Shown here one piece after another: positions 25,246 to 33,604 of a stretch of 52,679 bases of DNA. Numbering within the stretch: the stretch's first letter is position 1; each line of letters begins with the position of its first letter. Below the pieces are notes generated by a model. The model was not told where the DNA came from, made no database searches, and saw nothing but the letters and a program-made list of their open reading frames with translations. The stretch spans positions 1-52,679 of the forward strand of contig NZ_SEWF01000046.1 in assembly GCF_004168285.1 (NCBI RefSeq), given 5' to 3'. Source of the stretch: Emticicia agri (lineage in GTDB: Bacteria; Bacteroidota; Bacteroidia; Cytophagales; Spirosomataceae). The position numbers and the translations under genes are program-made.

Positions 25246-26187
25246 TCAGGACAGCTTTTTGAGTTCTTTAGGAATGTACCCTGTATGCTTTTTGAGAATG
25301 GTAGCTAATTGGTGCGGATGGTTAATGCCACACTCCTGCGAGATAGTGGTCATTTTTTCGTTTCTTTTTAAGAGTTGCAATGCCTTTTCTACCCTTAACT
25401 TTTCAACATATTCGCCTATGGTAATTCCGGTTTTAGCCTTGAACAGACGGGTCAGGTTTCTCGGGCTCATATTTACTTTTTCGGCTAAGGCTTCAATAGA
25501 GGTTTTCTGATGTAAGTGATGAATAAGCCACTCCTGTACTGAATGAACCTGGTAATTGATATGCTGGCGGTATTGTACATAGATACTCTCCTGACCGTCG
25601 GCACTATCACGGCGTAGGTACATCACCAGTTCTTTGGCTAACTGATAGGCAAAATTTGCCCCGTGTCTTTCTTCTATCAGAAATAACGCCAGGTCAATAC
25701 CGGTCGTAATTCCTGCACTTGTGTAAATAGTATCATTTTTTACGAATAAGCGGTTTTTCATCACCTTTACCTTCGGGTATTGCCTTTGCAGGGCTTCAAT
25801 GTATTTCCAGTGTGTAGTACATTCAAGGCCGTTTAAGATGCCTGCCCTTGCCAGCGCAAAAACACCTGTGCAAACCGAGCAGATAGTTATTTTGTTTTCA
25901 AAGGCTTTTCTCAGCCAGTCGTCAAAACTTTTGTTTGGCTCCAGATTGGATTGAATACTGAAACCCGGAATCATCAGAATATCGTCTTTGTCGAATTCAA
26001 TAGCAGCAAAATCGGTAAGCTTATCTGAAAATAAACCCGCTGAAAATTGTTTCTTGTTCTGGTCGGAAACGAAGCGTATTTCATAAGGAATACCATACTC
26101 ACCTGATTCATAAAAGACCTGCAAAGGGCCTGCTAAATCAAGAATATGTACATCGTTTGAGAGGTAAAAGATAATGCGGTTTTTCAA
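25246..26187 (-). CDS. GlxA-family transcriptional regulator (DJ-1/PfpI-AraC fusion)
   Basis: A 313-aa regulator with a DJ-1/PfpI-like sensing domain (about residues 3-170; FYLSNDVHILDLAGPLQVF, nucleophile-elbow-like CSVCTGVFALARAG) and a C-terminal AraC/XylS HTH pair (about 210-313; TSIEALAEKVNMSPRNLTRL then the second helix pair ending TGYIPKELKKL). This is the GlxA domain order. It probably controls its neighbour, the exported DJ-1-like gene 65 bp downstream, and perhaps itself. It starts 29 bp after the stop of the histidine-kinase gene, so it may be read through from the stressosome operon. The inducer is unknown. Confidence 0.9.
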   Translation of the reverse strand: MKNRIIFYLSNDVHILDLAGPLQVFYESGEYGIPYEIRFVSDQNKKQFSAGLFSDKLTDFAAIEFDKDDILMIPGFSIQSNLEPNKSFDDWLRKAFENKITICSVCTGVFALARAGILNGLECTTHWKYIEALQRQYPKVKVMKNRLFVKNDTIYTSAGITTGIDLALFLIEERHGANFAYQLAKELVMYLRRDSADGQESIYVQYRQHINYQVHSVQEWLIHHLHQKTSIEALAEKVNMSPRNLTRLFKAKTGITIGEYVEKLRVEKALQLLKRNEKMTTISQECGINHPHQLATILKKHTGYIPKELKKLS

Positions 26188-26216
26188 GGAGACAGTAGCT
26201 ATTAAGAGAACAGATA

Positions 26217-28259
26217 TTACTCAGCAGGTAAATATACATGAAATGTTGCTCCTTCGCCTAATTCGCTGGTGGCAGTTATATAGCCGTTATGATTTTCAAC
26301 AATTTTTTTGCAGAGAGCCAGCCCTATACCTGTACCGGCATACGATTGCTTATCATTCAATCTTTGGAAAATAGTAAAAATCTGTCGGGCATATTGTTGC
26401 TCAAAACCAATGCCATTATCCTGAAACTCTATCAGGTAGTAATTTTTGTTGGCATCTAAGTCAATGATACTATTTATCTCATCAAAATTCAGCTTCCGGC
26501 TTTTAATAGTTATCACAGGTTGTTTTTTGGAGAATTTGAGCGCATTGCTCAATAAATTAAAGAATAGCTGGGTGAGTTGTAACTGAATACCTGGTACAAC
26601 AGGAAGTGTATCGCTATGAATAACAGCACTTTTTTCTTCAATCAATAATTCAAAGTCAACTTTCACCAAATTTAATACTTCATTCAAATCAACAGCAACA
26701 AATTGTTCATCAGTTATTGATAATCGCGAAAAATCTAATACGTCTTTAATCAGATTAGACATTCGGTTCGACGAATTGATGATTCTATTGAAATAATCTT
26801 TTTGCTTATCATTCAATTCCAAAGACTCATGAAGCAACTTGGAGAATGTTTTGATTTTGCGCAAAGGCTCCTGTAAATCGTGACTGGCTATATAAGCAAA
26901 CTGTTCGAGCTCATTGTTCCGGAGCAACAACTCTTCATTCATGGCTTTCAGCTTCTGCTCGTGTTGCATATGGTCGGTAATATCTCTGCCTAATACAACA
27001 GCCCCATAAATTTCGTCTGTATCATCTGATAGCGGAATATAAAATACTTCGTAGAATCTATAAGATATTACAGATTGATAGACTGGCGTATGATTAGGTA
27101 CTCCGGCAAGTGCTGCCTGAATTAATTCATAAGTACCGTTATCTTTAAGCACCGGAAAAACATCTGTGAGTTTTTCGCCTAATACTTCTTCTCTTTTTTT
27201 GCTGGTGAGTACCTCATAGTTATGATTAAAAGTGATAATTCTGAAATCAGAATCCACCGCCAATATGTAATCGACTGAAGAATCGAGTACAGTTTCTATG
27301 AAATCATTTTGCCTTGAAAGCGTCGTATTTTTTACTTCGAGTTCTTTCTGGTGAGACAACAACTCCTGCTGAATCATTTTTAATGCCTTATTGTCTCGCA
27401 GCGTTTCTTCAACAACTTTCTGCGCATGTATATCTACAAAAAAACCAATCCAGTTGGTTACTAAATCATTGTCGTTTTTTACAGGCATCATCGAAATCAG
27501 GTGCCATATCAGATTTTCTCTTTGTTTTAACCTGCCTTGTGCTTTAAAAATCGTTTTGGTAAGAATGGCCTTTTCCCAATCGGCATAAAACCCCCGGTAA
27601 TCGGGCAGATGCAATAAAGAAAACCATGTAATATTCGTAAGCGTTAGCCCCTGTCCTTCTATGAATTCTTTCAGCCACTTATTAGCATAACTTATTTTTC
27701 CATCGTTATTAATCACAAACATCATCAGTGGCAAATTATCGCTCAACATCCGGTATCGGTTTTCGCTTTCAGCCACTTTGTCAATTAATTCTAATAACTG
27801 AATATTCTTCTTCCGTATTTCATCGTAAGCCGAAATAGAAGGCTCATTTTTGAAGTATTCTCTGAATGACTCAATTTTAGCTTTGGAAATAATACCCCCG
27901 AACTGAACACGGTACTTTAGTGTAGTTACATGATAATAATCCTTATATTCAGTCTGAATATCTCCAAGCAGACGACGGGCATAAGCAAAAGCCTCTGAGT
28001 TGATAGCTTTCAGGTCAACTTTATCAAAGATAGTAGCCACTATTTCTTTCTGATTCAACCGAAGCGAATGAATGCTTAATATGATATAAGATTTATCTCC
28101 ATAGCTGATAGCCAATCGGGCAACCTCTGATACGGCAGTTGCGAAAGTAGTTTGAGAAGCAATAGAAAGTCCACACAGTTCGGCCAGTCTCATCGTTCGT
28201 TTATGAACAATGATTAAATCCATTTCGTTGTCCAGATTGATTCTTATGATTTCTTCCAT
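26217..28259 (-). CDS. PAS-domain sensor histidine kinase with RsbT-like N-terminus
   Basis: A 680-aa soluble kinase with no membrane segment. Residues ~1-140 look like an anti-sigma-type HATPase (TTFATAVSEVARLAISYGD and the following strands), partly degenerate. Two PAS regions follow (about 166-290, ENRYRMLSDNLPLMMFVINN; about 325-435, ETVLDSSVDYILAVDSDF) with a short coiled coil between. The kinase core has H460 in ASHDLQEPLR, N-box FFNLLSNALKF, G1 FQDNGIGFE and G2 GTGIGLALCKK. It is the last gene of the RsbRST operon, starting 8 bp after the phosphatase gene. In stressosome operons without a sigma-B this position is where the output component sits, so it probably receives the RsbT signal and passes it by phosphotransfer. 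The response regulator at the head of the operon is the obvious partner. Confidence 0.9.
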   Translation of the reverse strand: MEEIIRINLDNEMDLIIVHKRTMRLAELCGLSIASQTTFATAVSEVARLAISYGDKSYIILSIHSLRLNQKEIVATIFDKVDLKAINSEAFAYARRLLGDIQTEYKDYYHVTTLKYRVQFGGIISKAKIESFREYFKNEPSISAYDEIRKKNIQLLELIDKVAESENRYRMLSDNLPLMMFVINNDGKISYANKWLKEFIEGQGLTLTNITWFSLLHLPDYRGFYADWEKAILTKTIFKAQGRLKQRENLIWHLISMMPVKNDNDLVTNWIGFFVDIHAQKVVEETLRDNKALKMIQQELLSHQKELEVKNTTLSRQNDFIETVLDSSVDYILAVDSDFRIITFNHNYEVLTSKKREEVLGEKLTDVFPVLKDNGTYELIQAALAGVPNHTPVYQSVISYRFYEVFYIPLSDDTDEIYGAVVLGRDITDHMQHEQKLKAMNEELLLRNNELEQFAYIASHDLQEPLRKIKTFSKLLHESLELNDKQKDYFNRIINSSNRMSNLIKDVLDFSRLSITDEQFVAVDLNEVLNLVKVDFELLIEEKSAVIHSDTLPVVPGIQLQLTQLFFNLLSNALKFSKKQPVITIKSRKLNFDEINSIIDLDANKNYYLIEFQDNGIGFEQQYARQIFTIFQRLNDKQSYAGTGIGLALCKKIVENHNGYITATSELGEGATFHVYLPAE

Positions 28260-28267
28260 CGGGTTAC

Positions 28268-29290
28268 TTAATTTACTTTTCCTACCAACAGCGTCATGTC
28301 ATCGTTTCGCCGGGCATTATCTTTAAAAATGGCAGCGGCAATAATAGGAGGAGCATATTTCAGGATTGTCGGATACTGATGTAAATCCCAGTGATTTCTG
28401 ATACCATCTGAATACATAAAGATATGTTGATAATCTATATTGGTTAGCACGTGAGCATTCATAAAAGATGGTATATTGAGCCCGATAATCCCGTTGTGAG
28501 ACATTACCTTTTTACTGATTAATCCTTCATATAATCTTGTTGTAATGTTGCCTACTCCACATATTTTCCACTCTTTTTTTGTATAGTTATAACTGGCTAT
28601 AGTACCAACTAAACCTCTCGTTTTTTTTACTTTCTGGTGCATAAACCTTAGTATATCTGTCGGCTCAGTTTCGGCACACTGATTAAACGCCTCAATAGCA
28701 GTTTGTACTGCCTCATGTGCATTGGGTCCATGCCCTAAACCATCACCTAAAAAAATCTGAATTTCATCGTTGATTTTTCTCAGCTGATACCCATCACCAC
28801 AAACCTCTTCGCCCGGCATACATACCTGTAATGTTTCTAACTGAATTTCATTTTTGGTTTGAACAATCTTTTTCTGAGCCTGGTCCATTAATATTTTTGC
28901 ATAGGCCACTGTTCCCCAGCCGGCCACCGAATAAATCTGAAAAAAATTACTCAAACGATCAATAGCTCCTAAACCATGCCCTAATGTATTAGATGAAGAC
29001 GCTCCATCTTTCATCATTTTACCCATATTATTATTGCCGGGGCCGCTATCTATACAATAAATCTCAAAAACCTTTGAATTGTTTTCGTCTTTACTCAATT
29101 TATAAAATATTTCGCCACCACCTGCATGTTTAATCAGGTTAGACAGTAGTTCTGATACTACTATGTCTAACTCTCCTGCACGCATCGACGAGAATTCTGT
29201 TTTGCTAATCAGGCTATGTATTTCTCTTTTAATAAAAGAGAGATAGCTACGGTCTTCAACCTTCTGGCTAAAGAAAAAATTGTTATCCAT
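28268..29290 (-). CDS. HATPase-SpoIIE/RsbX-type phosphatase fusion
   Basis: The 340-aa protein has an anti-sigma-type HATPase (residues ~25-140; LDIVVSELLSNLIKHAGGGE, CIDSGPGNN, GHGLGAIDR) followed by a PP2C-like phosphatase domain (about 150-340) with CGDGYQL, FLGDGLGHGPNAHEAV, MYSDGIRNHWD and RNDDMTLLV, which carry the metal-binding aspartates. The architecture is that of RsbX-type feedback phosphatases that dephosphorylate RsbR and RsbS to reset the stressosome, here with an extra kinase-like N-terminus seen also in phage- and TorS-like homologues. The start overlaps the RsbT stop by 8 bp, so translation is coupled. It is followed by the histidine kinase 8 bp later. Confidence 0.88.
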   Translation of the reverse strand: MDNNFFFSQKVEDRSYLSFIKREIHSLISKTEFSSMRAGELDIVVSELLSNLIKHAGGGEIFYKLSKDENNSKVFEIYCIDSGPGNNNMGKMMKDGASSSNTLGHGLGAIDRLSNFFQIYSVAGWGTVAYAKILMDQAQKKIVQTKNEIQLETLQVCMPGEEVCGDGYQLRKINDEIQIFLGDGLGHGPNAHEAVQTAIEAFNQCAETEPTDILRFMHQKVKKTRGLVGTIASYNYTKKEWKICGVGNITTRLYEGLISKKVMSHNGIIGLNIPSFMNAHVLTNIDYQHIFMYSDGIRNHWDLHQYPTILKYAPPIIAAAIFKDNARRNDDMTLLVGKVN

Positions 29291-29696
29291 TTTTCCATTT
29301 GATTATGCTGATGGTTGTTCCCTCATCGACTACCGATTGAATATCAAATTCACTCACCAATCTTCGGGTTCCCGGCAGTCCTAATCCTAAACTTTTACCT
29401 GTAGTATAGCCATCTCGCATAGCCAGATTAATATCTTTAATGCCCGGCCCTTTATCTCTAAAAACCAATTTTACGCCGTTTTCACGTCCTTTACTTACAA
29501 TTTCAATATCAACAGTGCCGCCTCCGGCATATTTCAGCATATTACGTACCAGTTCGCTGGCAGCTGTAATGAGTTTGGTCTGGTTTACTAAGCCCATACC
29601 AATTTTAGTAGCCCATTCCTTTACCCGGTTGCGTAAAAAAATTGTGTCCTGTTCTCTGGCTATCCTGATACTGTCTTTACTCAGGGTTACTATCAT
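29283..29696 (-). CDS. rsbT: RsbT-like serine/threonine kinase (stressosome)
   Basis: A 137-aa HATPase-fold switch kinase. Motifs: N-box TAASELVRNMLKYAGGG, G1 FRDKGPGI, G2 GKSLGLGLPGTRRLV, then DIQSVVDEGTTISI. It should phosphorylate the STAS proteins RsbR and RsbS and, on release, activate the downstream effector. I use the ATG at 29696 (MIVTLSKDSIRIAREQD), the normal RsbT N-terminus; an upstream start 66 bp earlier adds residues unlike the family. The start lies 20 bp inside the end of rsbS and the stop overlaps the phosphatase gene, a tightly coupled block. The target of freed RsbT here is probably the histidine kinase rather than RsbU, since no RsbU or sigma-B is in the cluster. Confidence 0.9.
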   Translation of the reverse strand: MIVTLSKDSIRIAREQDTIFLRNRVKEWATKIGMGLVNQTKLITAASELVRNMLKYAGGGTVDIEIVSKGRENGVKLVFRDKGPGIKDINLAMRDGYTTGKSLGLGLPGTRRLVSEFDIQSVVDEGTTISIIKWKNG

Positions 29697-30075
29697 CTTC
29701 GTCGTCTTCTGGCGTGTCGAGTATAACTTTAGAACGTAATAATTCCATTCCTCTTTCGACATTCAGAGCGCAATGTATGCCTTTCAGAGGTAAGCCCAGC
29801 TCGACTAAGGTAATAGCCACAGCAGGTTGCATCCCTACTACTACGGTTTCAGCGTCCATGATTTTCGACATATTGGAGATATTCCCAAGAATACGCCCCA
29901 TAAAAGAATCAATGATTGATACAGCAGAGATATCTATCAGTACTCCTTTAGAGCTGTACTTTTTTACCATCTGTGCTAAATCTGATTCAAGTGTTTCGGC
30001 TAACTGATCATATAAATCAACCTGAATGGTGACCAACAAAAAATCACCCATCTTAAGAATAGGAATTCTATCCAT
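29677..30075 (-). CDS. rsbS: RsbS-like STAS protein (stressosome scaffold)
   Basis: A 132-aa single STAS-domain protein. The key phosphorylation site is kept: Ser57 in VSIIDSFMGRI, equivalent to Ser59 of B. subtilis RsbS. The second conserved block, VVVGMQPAVAITLVELGL, is also typical. A short acidic tail (DTPEDDEDD) follows the fold. RsbS forms the core of the stressosome with RsbR and holds RsbT until it is phosphorylated. The gene lies 27 bp after rsbR and overlaps rsbT by 20 bp. Confidence 0.93.
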   Translation of the reverse strand: MDRIPILKMGDFLLVTIQVDLYDQLAETLESDLAQMVKKYSSKGVLIDISAVSIIDSFMGRILGNISNMSKIMDAETVVVGMQPAVAITLVELGLPLKGIHCALNVERGMELLRSKVILDTPEDDEDDSNPE

Positions 30076-30102
30076 ACAAATTTATGTGTACTGCAAGGTG
30101 TA

Positions 30103-30963
30103 TTATATAGTTTTAGGAACGGCCTTTTTTCTTACTTCTAATTCTAACATACCAAAAGCTGTTTTTAAGGCACTGGCTAAACTGGCTTTGGTAATGATTT
30201 CAGATAAATCAATGCCTAAGTGTACAACCGTTTGTGCAATTTCAGGACGAATACCGCTAATGATACATTCTGCCCCCATCAGGCGTGTCGCACTTACCGT
30301 TTTAATTAAGTGTTGAGCCACTAACGTATCTATGGCTGGTACCCCCGAAATATCAAGAATAGCAATAGAACTACCTGTTTCAACAATTTCCTGTAAAAGG
30401 TTTTCCATTACTATCTGGGTACGAGAACTGTCAAGTGTACCGATAATCGGTAAAGCCAGAATACCATCCCATACCTTAATAACAGGTGTAGATATTTCAG
30501 TAATCTCATCTGTCTGGCGAAGAATCACATCTTCCCGGCCTTTGATGAAAGTTTCGAAAGTAACGATACTGAAATTATCTAAAAGGCTATTGATACGCAT
30601 ACTCTCGGTATATAATACCTTAGCGTCTGAAATCTCTTCTGATAATGTTTTTAAGATAGCCGATTTTAAGCTAAAAACATAAGCACCGGTTTCACGTGGT
30701 GAAAAACCTCTTCTGGCTCTGGCAATAGCAATGCCTGATAAGATTTCTTCCACTTTCTCAAAATCTCTCGACTGAGCATTATCAAAGTTAGACTCACTGA
30801 GACTGGCAGCGAATGAATTCAGTAATTCTTCTGATTGGATACGTTGGTCTTCATTGGTAATTAAATCTTCTCGTAAACCATCATTTTCTACCTGATTCTG
30901 AAACCATTGTTCGAGAATAAATTTTTTCTTGGCTTTTATAATTTTTACGGCTTCATTTTTCAT
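30103..30963 (-). CDS. rsbR: RsbR-like STAS protein with sensor N-domain (stressosome)
   Basis: A 286-aa protein with a helical, RsbRD-type N-terminal sensor region (residues ~8-145; FILEQWFQNQVENDGL, RRGFSPRETGAYVFSLKSAI) and a C-terminal STAS domain (about 160-275). The two regulatory phospho-threonine positions are present: Thr213 in GVPAIDTLVAQ and Thr245 in IRPEIAQTVVHL, equivalent to Thr171 and Thr205 of B. subtilis RsbR. The N-domain is the part that senses stress or a ligand; no haem or flavin motif is obvious, so the signal is unknown. It follows the response-regulator gene by 28 bp and precedes rsbS by 27 bp. Confidence 0.92.
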   Translation of the reverse strand: MKNEAVKIIKAKKKFILEQWFQNQVENDGLREDLITNEDQRIQSEELLNSFAASLSESNFDNAQSRDFEKVEEILSGIAIARARRGFSPRETGAYVFSLKSAILKTLSEEISDAKVLYTESMRINSLLDNFSIVTFETFIKGREDVILRQTDEITEISTPVIKVWDGILALPIIGTLDSSRTQIVMENLLQEIVETGSSIAILDISGVPAIDTLVAQHLIKTVSATRLMGAECIISGIRPEIAQTVVHLGIDLSEIITKASLASALKTAFGMLELEVRKKAVPKTI

Positions 30964-30991
30964 AGTCTGAGTGCCCTGTGTTTAGCGCTTA

Positions 30992-31399
30992 TTAGTAAGC
31001 AGGTTGTACATGTGTTTGAAACAAATCTTTTAGTATCTGCGAAAGTTCTTTAATGCCTGATGGCTTGGTAATAAAAGCAGCCGCCCCCAGTTTTTGGGTA
31101 ACTTCTTTGTCTTTAGGGTGTGCAGAGGTAGAGTAAATAACGACAGGAATGTGTTTGAGGCGAGAATTTTTCTTTATTTCGGTGAGTAATTGTATGCCAT
31201 TGATACGTGGCATATTCAAATCAAGAAAAATATAATTGGGTAAAAAAGTGTCGTCTTCAATGAGTTTTTGTAGGGCATCGCTGGCATTATGGCTAATGAC
31301 ACACTGCATATTCAGACCTGAGTCTTCTAAAGCCAGTATAAAGATTTCCTGATCATCCTGATCATCGTCTATCAACAAACAAATTAACGGGTTAGGCAT
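30992..31399 (-). CDS. single-domain response regulator
   Basis: A 135-aa CheY-like receiver without an output domain. The acidic pocket is at Asp11-Asp13 (LLIDDDQDDQE), the phospho-acceptor is Asp60 in YIFLDLNMPRINGI, and the conserved Thr/Ser (YSTSA) and Lys (FITKPSG) are in place. It belongs to the group often paired with PAS-type soluble histidine kinases. It is the first gene of the operon that continues with rsbR-rsbS-rsbT, the phosphatase and the kinase, so it is the natural phospho-partner of the kinase encoded at its end, giving the stressosome a two-component output. The ATG at 31399 is 21 bp downstream of a -7-like box. Confidence 0.93.
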   Translation of the reverse strand: MPNPLICLLIDDDQDDQEIFILALEDSGLNMQCVISHNASDALQKLIEDDTFLPNYIFLDLNMPRINGIQLLTEIKKNSRLKHIPVVIYSTSAHPKDKEVTQKLGAAAFITKPSGIKELSQILKDLFQTHVQPAY

Positions 31400-31419
31400 A
31401 AGAAGAGAAAGTTAAGAAG

Positions 31420-31427
31420 CAAATATA
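31420..31427 (-). promoter_or_regulatory. Bacteroidota-type -7 box of the stressosome operon
   Basis: On the minus strand this reads TATATTTG, a match to the TAnnTTTG consensus, 20 bp upstream of the response-regulator start. A TTG lies about 13 bp further upstream, closer than the usual spacing, so the -33 part is uncertain. Confidence 0.45.
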
Positions 31428-31600
31428 ACATTTGTTTTAACAATAAAATATTTATTTAATTGCTCATTGCTAAAAAGTAGTAATGGTACACATATTAAAA
31501 AAAATAAAACGCTTTAGCCTATATTTATGCCTGATTTTCGGGTGAATTGTCCTTAAATTCAGCTTTCCTGATACGCACGAATTAACACCCCAAAAATTGT

Positions 31601-32083
31601 ATGACCTTACACCGGGAGTTGAAAAAACTCTCTAATAAACAAAAGTTTACCGGGCTTGAACACATCTGCTTGCATTGGCCATTTTCTCTGTTTTTATTGC
31701 CATTACAGCCTCATGTTTCCAAGCCCTCACTGGCTTTATCTGATAAGTAAATCGGGCTTTCATTTAATCCGCCTTGAATATGAGTGATGGCAGCGATTAG
31801 CCCGAAAGTATTTTTATATAGGTTCTCCTCAAAAATTACTTCTCATATTGCGGCCTTATCTTATGCACTTTACCTGACACATAAAGTTGTAGTGCATGTT
31901 TCGCAAGAACAACTGGCCAAATTAAGTATAGCTAAAGAGAGTGTATGGATGTTTGTACTGTGTATGATTACTTCGGTATTGGCGGCATTGCTGCTGAATA
32001 AACTGGTTGAGAAACCATTTTTGAAGCTGAGAGACCGGGTATTAAAAAGAGAGCCAAAAAAGGTATGGCAAACTATGAGATGA
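31601..32083 (+). pseudogene. degraded membrane acyltransferase (OafA/YrhL type)
   Basis: Only the two ends of the gene remain. The beginning (KKLSNKQKFTGLEHI) matches the usual N-terminus NKxFxGLDHLRALAI and continues across several frames: LAIFSVFIAITASCFQALTG in one, PHWLYLISKSG in another. The C-terminus (31784-32083) is in frame and typical: HIAALSYALYLTHKVVVHVS, then a transmembrane helix and LVEKPFLKLRDR. The intact family is about 370 aa with ten membrane helices that transfer acyl groups to sugars or glycolipids; here the middle two-thirds are deleted and several frameshifts are present. It is convergent with the GlsB-like gene. Confidence 0.75.
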
Positions 32084-32095
32084 TTGCACTTGGAT

Positions 32096-32126
32096 AGGAT
32101 TAGTACCGAAGCACGGTACTAATCCT
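32096..32126. terminator. bidirectional hairpin terminator
   Basis: AGGATTAGTACCG (32096-32108) pairs perfectly with CGGTACTAATCCT (32114-32126) around a 5-nt loop. It lies between the convergent acyltransferase pseudogene and the GlsB-like gene, so it can serve both. Confidence 0.82.
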
Positions 32127-32136
32127 TGTAAGCGTA

Positions 32137-32400
32137 TCACGCTTTTTTTGAATATCTTCTATACAGCATGACCAGTAATAAAATTACCGATGCACCCACA
32201 AATGCTTCGGCGATTCGGCTTAGTATGTCGGGTAAACCAAGCATGGTGTGTAGCTCTCCGTCTAATAGCCAATGGCCTACAAGCGCTCCGGCAATGCCTA
32301 AGAGTATCTGATACACAAGAGATAAACTGAAACTTTTAAAGGCGAGGTCAGCCAGCCAACCTGCAATGGCGCCAACAATGATGGTAACAATAAGGCTCAT
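32137..32400 (-). CDS. GlsB/YeaQ/YmgE-family stress-associated membrane protein
   Basis: A small 87-aa inner-membrane protein with three hydrophobic helices. The first carries the family glycine pattern (MSLIVTIIVGAIAGWLADLA), the second is IVYQILLGIAGALVGHW-like, and the third is EAFVGASVILLLVMLYRRY. Members are widespread and often induced by stress, and the glycine-rich helices suggest oligomers in the membrane, but no biochemical activity is settled. It is a monocistronic gene with the hairpin at 32096-32126 after it. Its position some 1 kb from the stressosome operon is suggestive only. Confidence 0.88.
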   Translation of the reverse strand: MSLIVTIIVGAIAGWLADLAFKSFSLSLVYQILLGIAGALVGHWLLDGELHTMLGLPDILSRIAEAFVGASVILLLVMLYRRYSKKA

Positions 32401-32528
32401 TTTCTGATGGGTTTATGGTTGTAAAAGGGACAGATAATATTGAGACTCAAAATTTACCATAAATTTCAATTTTCAGAAAATATTTATAAAATTTCTTTAA
32501 AAATTTACATTAATAAATCTGATGTATG

Positions 32529-33512
32529 CTAATTTATCTTAAATCCGCTGAAAACGGTAGTATCAAACAACTCCCCGCTTAAACCAATGTCATACCCGGA
32601 GTTTTGTTGAACTACTAACTGAATCTTATCATTGGCATTCAAATAAATAGTGGTTGTAAAATATTGTTTTAATGGTTGGTCATTTCCGGGAAAATCTGCT
32701 CTACCTTTGATGTAATCGGTATAATTTTTCAGAAGAAATAAAGCTCTGTGCCCGTTTCCACGACCTCCCCAGGATAATTTTACTGTAAAATGATATAAAC
32801 CATTAGAAGGAGCTGTAAACTGATTTGGATTGTTGCTCCAGGCATTACCAACATTATATTCAATTTCATTACCACCAATATAAATATAAGTGTTGTTGCC
32901 CGGAATTGTAATAGGCGCAGAGGCAGCAATAGAAAACCCAACTGTGCCGGCACTTGGCGCAGCTAATGCCACCAGATTACCATTAGCATCTGCCCCAACA
33001 TTACGGGTACCGGTACCTGCCAGATTCGGAATATTCACTACACCAGCATCACTTAAGCTGAAACGCCAGTTATTACCGATATAAATACCTGTCTGGGTAT
33101 CGTTCAGATTGCCAAAAAAGGCACCTTCATTTACATGGTTATTTGATTTACTAAACCAGATTCCGGCTGTCTGGTTACTGGTTCTTATTCTTGCTCTGTG
33201 GGTCAGGTCTAATAAGTACTGAGGGCTATCTGTGCCTATACCAAAATAGCCATTTGTTTTTAAAATCAATTGCGCACCCGTATTGTTTGTGCTGAATGCA
33301 AGCGGATGATTGGTATGGGTCTGGATATAACCTTCTTCGGCACTGGCATAAGTCCCCACACCTACCGAGCCAATAGCATTACGATGGTCTAAGCCTATGG
33401 CATTTTTTCGGATTTGTAATGGACTATCAGCAGAAGTAGGCAGAATAGTAACCGATTGCCCGGCTAATTTTGCCGATACAAGTAGTAATAAAAGAAGTAG
33501 CGTGTTTTTCAT
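32529..33512 (-). CDS. exported protein with C1q/TNF-like C-terminal domain
   Basis: A 327-aa exported protein (signal LLLLLLLVSAKLAGQ). Residues ~20-185 look like the repetitive beta-structured head-spike regions of Bacteroidota proteins (GIGTDSPQYLLDLTHRARIR, GAFFGNLNDTQTGIYIG). Residues ~195-327 have the order of a C1q/TNF-like jelly roll: VGFSIAASAPITIPGNNT, NPNQFTAPSNGLYHFTVKLS, then HRALFLLKNYT and IYLNANDKIQLVVQ. In bacteria such domains form surface trimers that bind sugars or proteins. The next gene is a lipase on the same strand, 92 bp upstream, so a shared transcript is possible. Confidence 0.8.
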   Translation of the reverse strand: MKNTLLLLLLLVSAKLAGQSVTILPTSADSPLQIRKNAIGLDHRNAIGSVGVGTYASAEEGYIQTHTNHPLAFSTNNTGAQLILKTNGYFGIGTDSPQYLLDLTHRARIRTSNQTAGIWFSKSNNHVNEGAFFGNLNDTQTGIYIGNNWRFSLSDAGVVNIPNLAGTGTRNVGADANGNLVALAAPSAGTVGFSIAASAPITIPGNNTYIYIGGNEIEYNVGNAWSNNPNQFTAPSNGLYHFTVKLSWGGRGNGHRALFLLKNYTDYIKGRADFPGNDQPLKQYFTTTIYLNANDKIQLVVQQNSGYDIGLSGELFDTTVFSGFKIN

Positions 33513-33604
33513 GGCAGAATATTTTTAATGTAAAATTACTGTGTTCCCTGAAGAGTATCAATAACGGAAATACGCCATAGGCTAACCCGCATAGAAAAAC
33601 CTCC

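Noticed and set aside
26217-31399. A sigma-B regulon cluster
   Set aside because: No sigma-B, RsbV, RsbW or RsbU gene is present; the output is more likely two-component.
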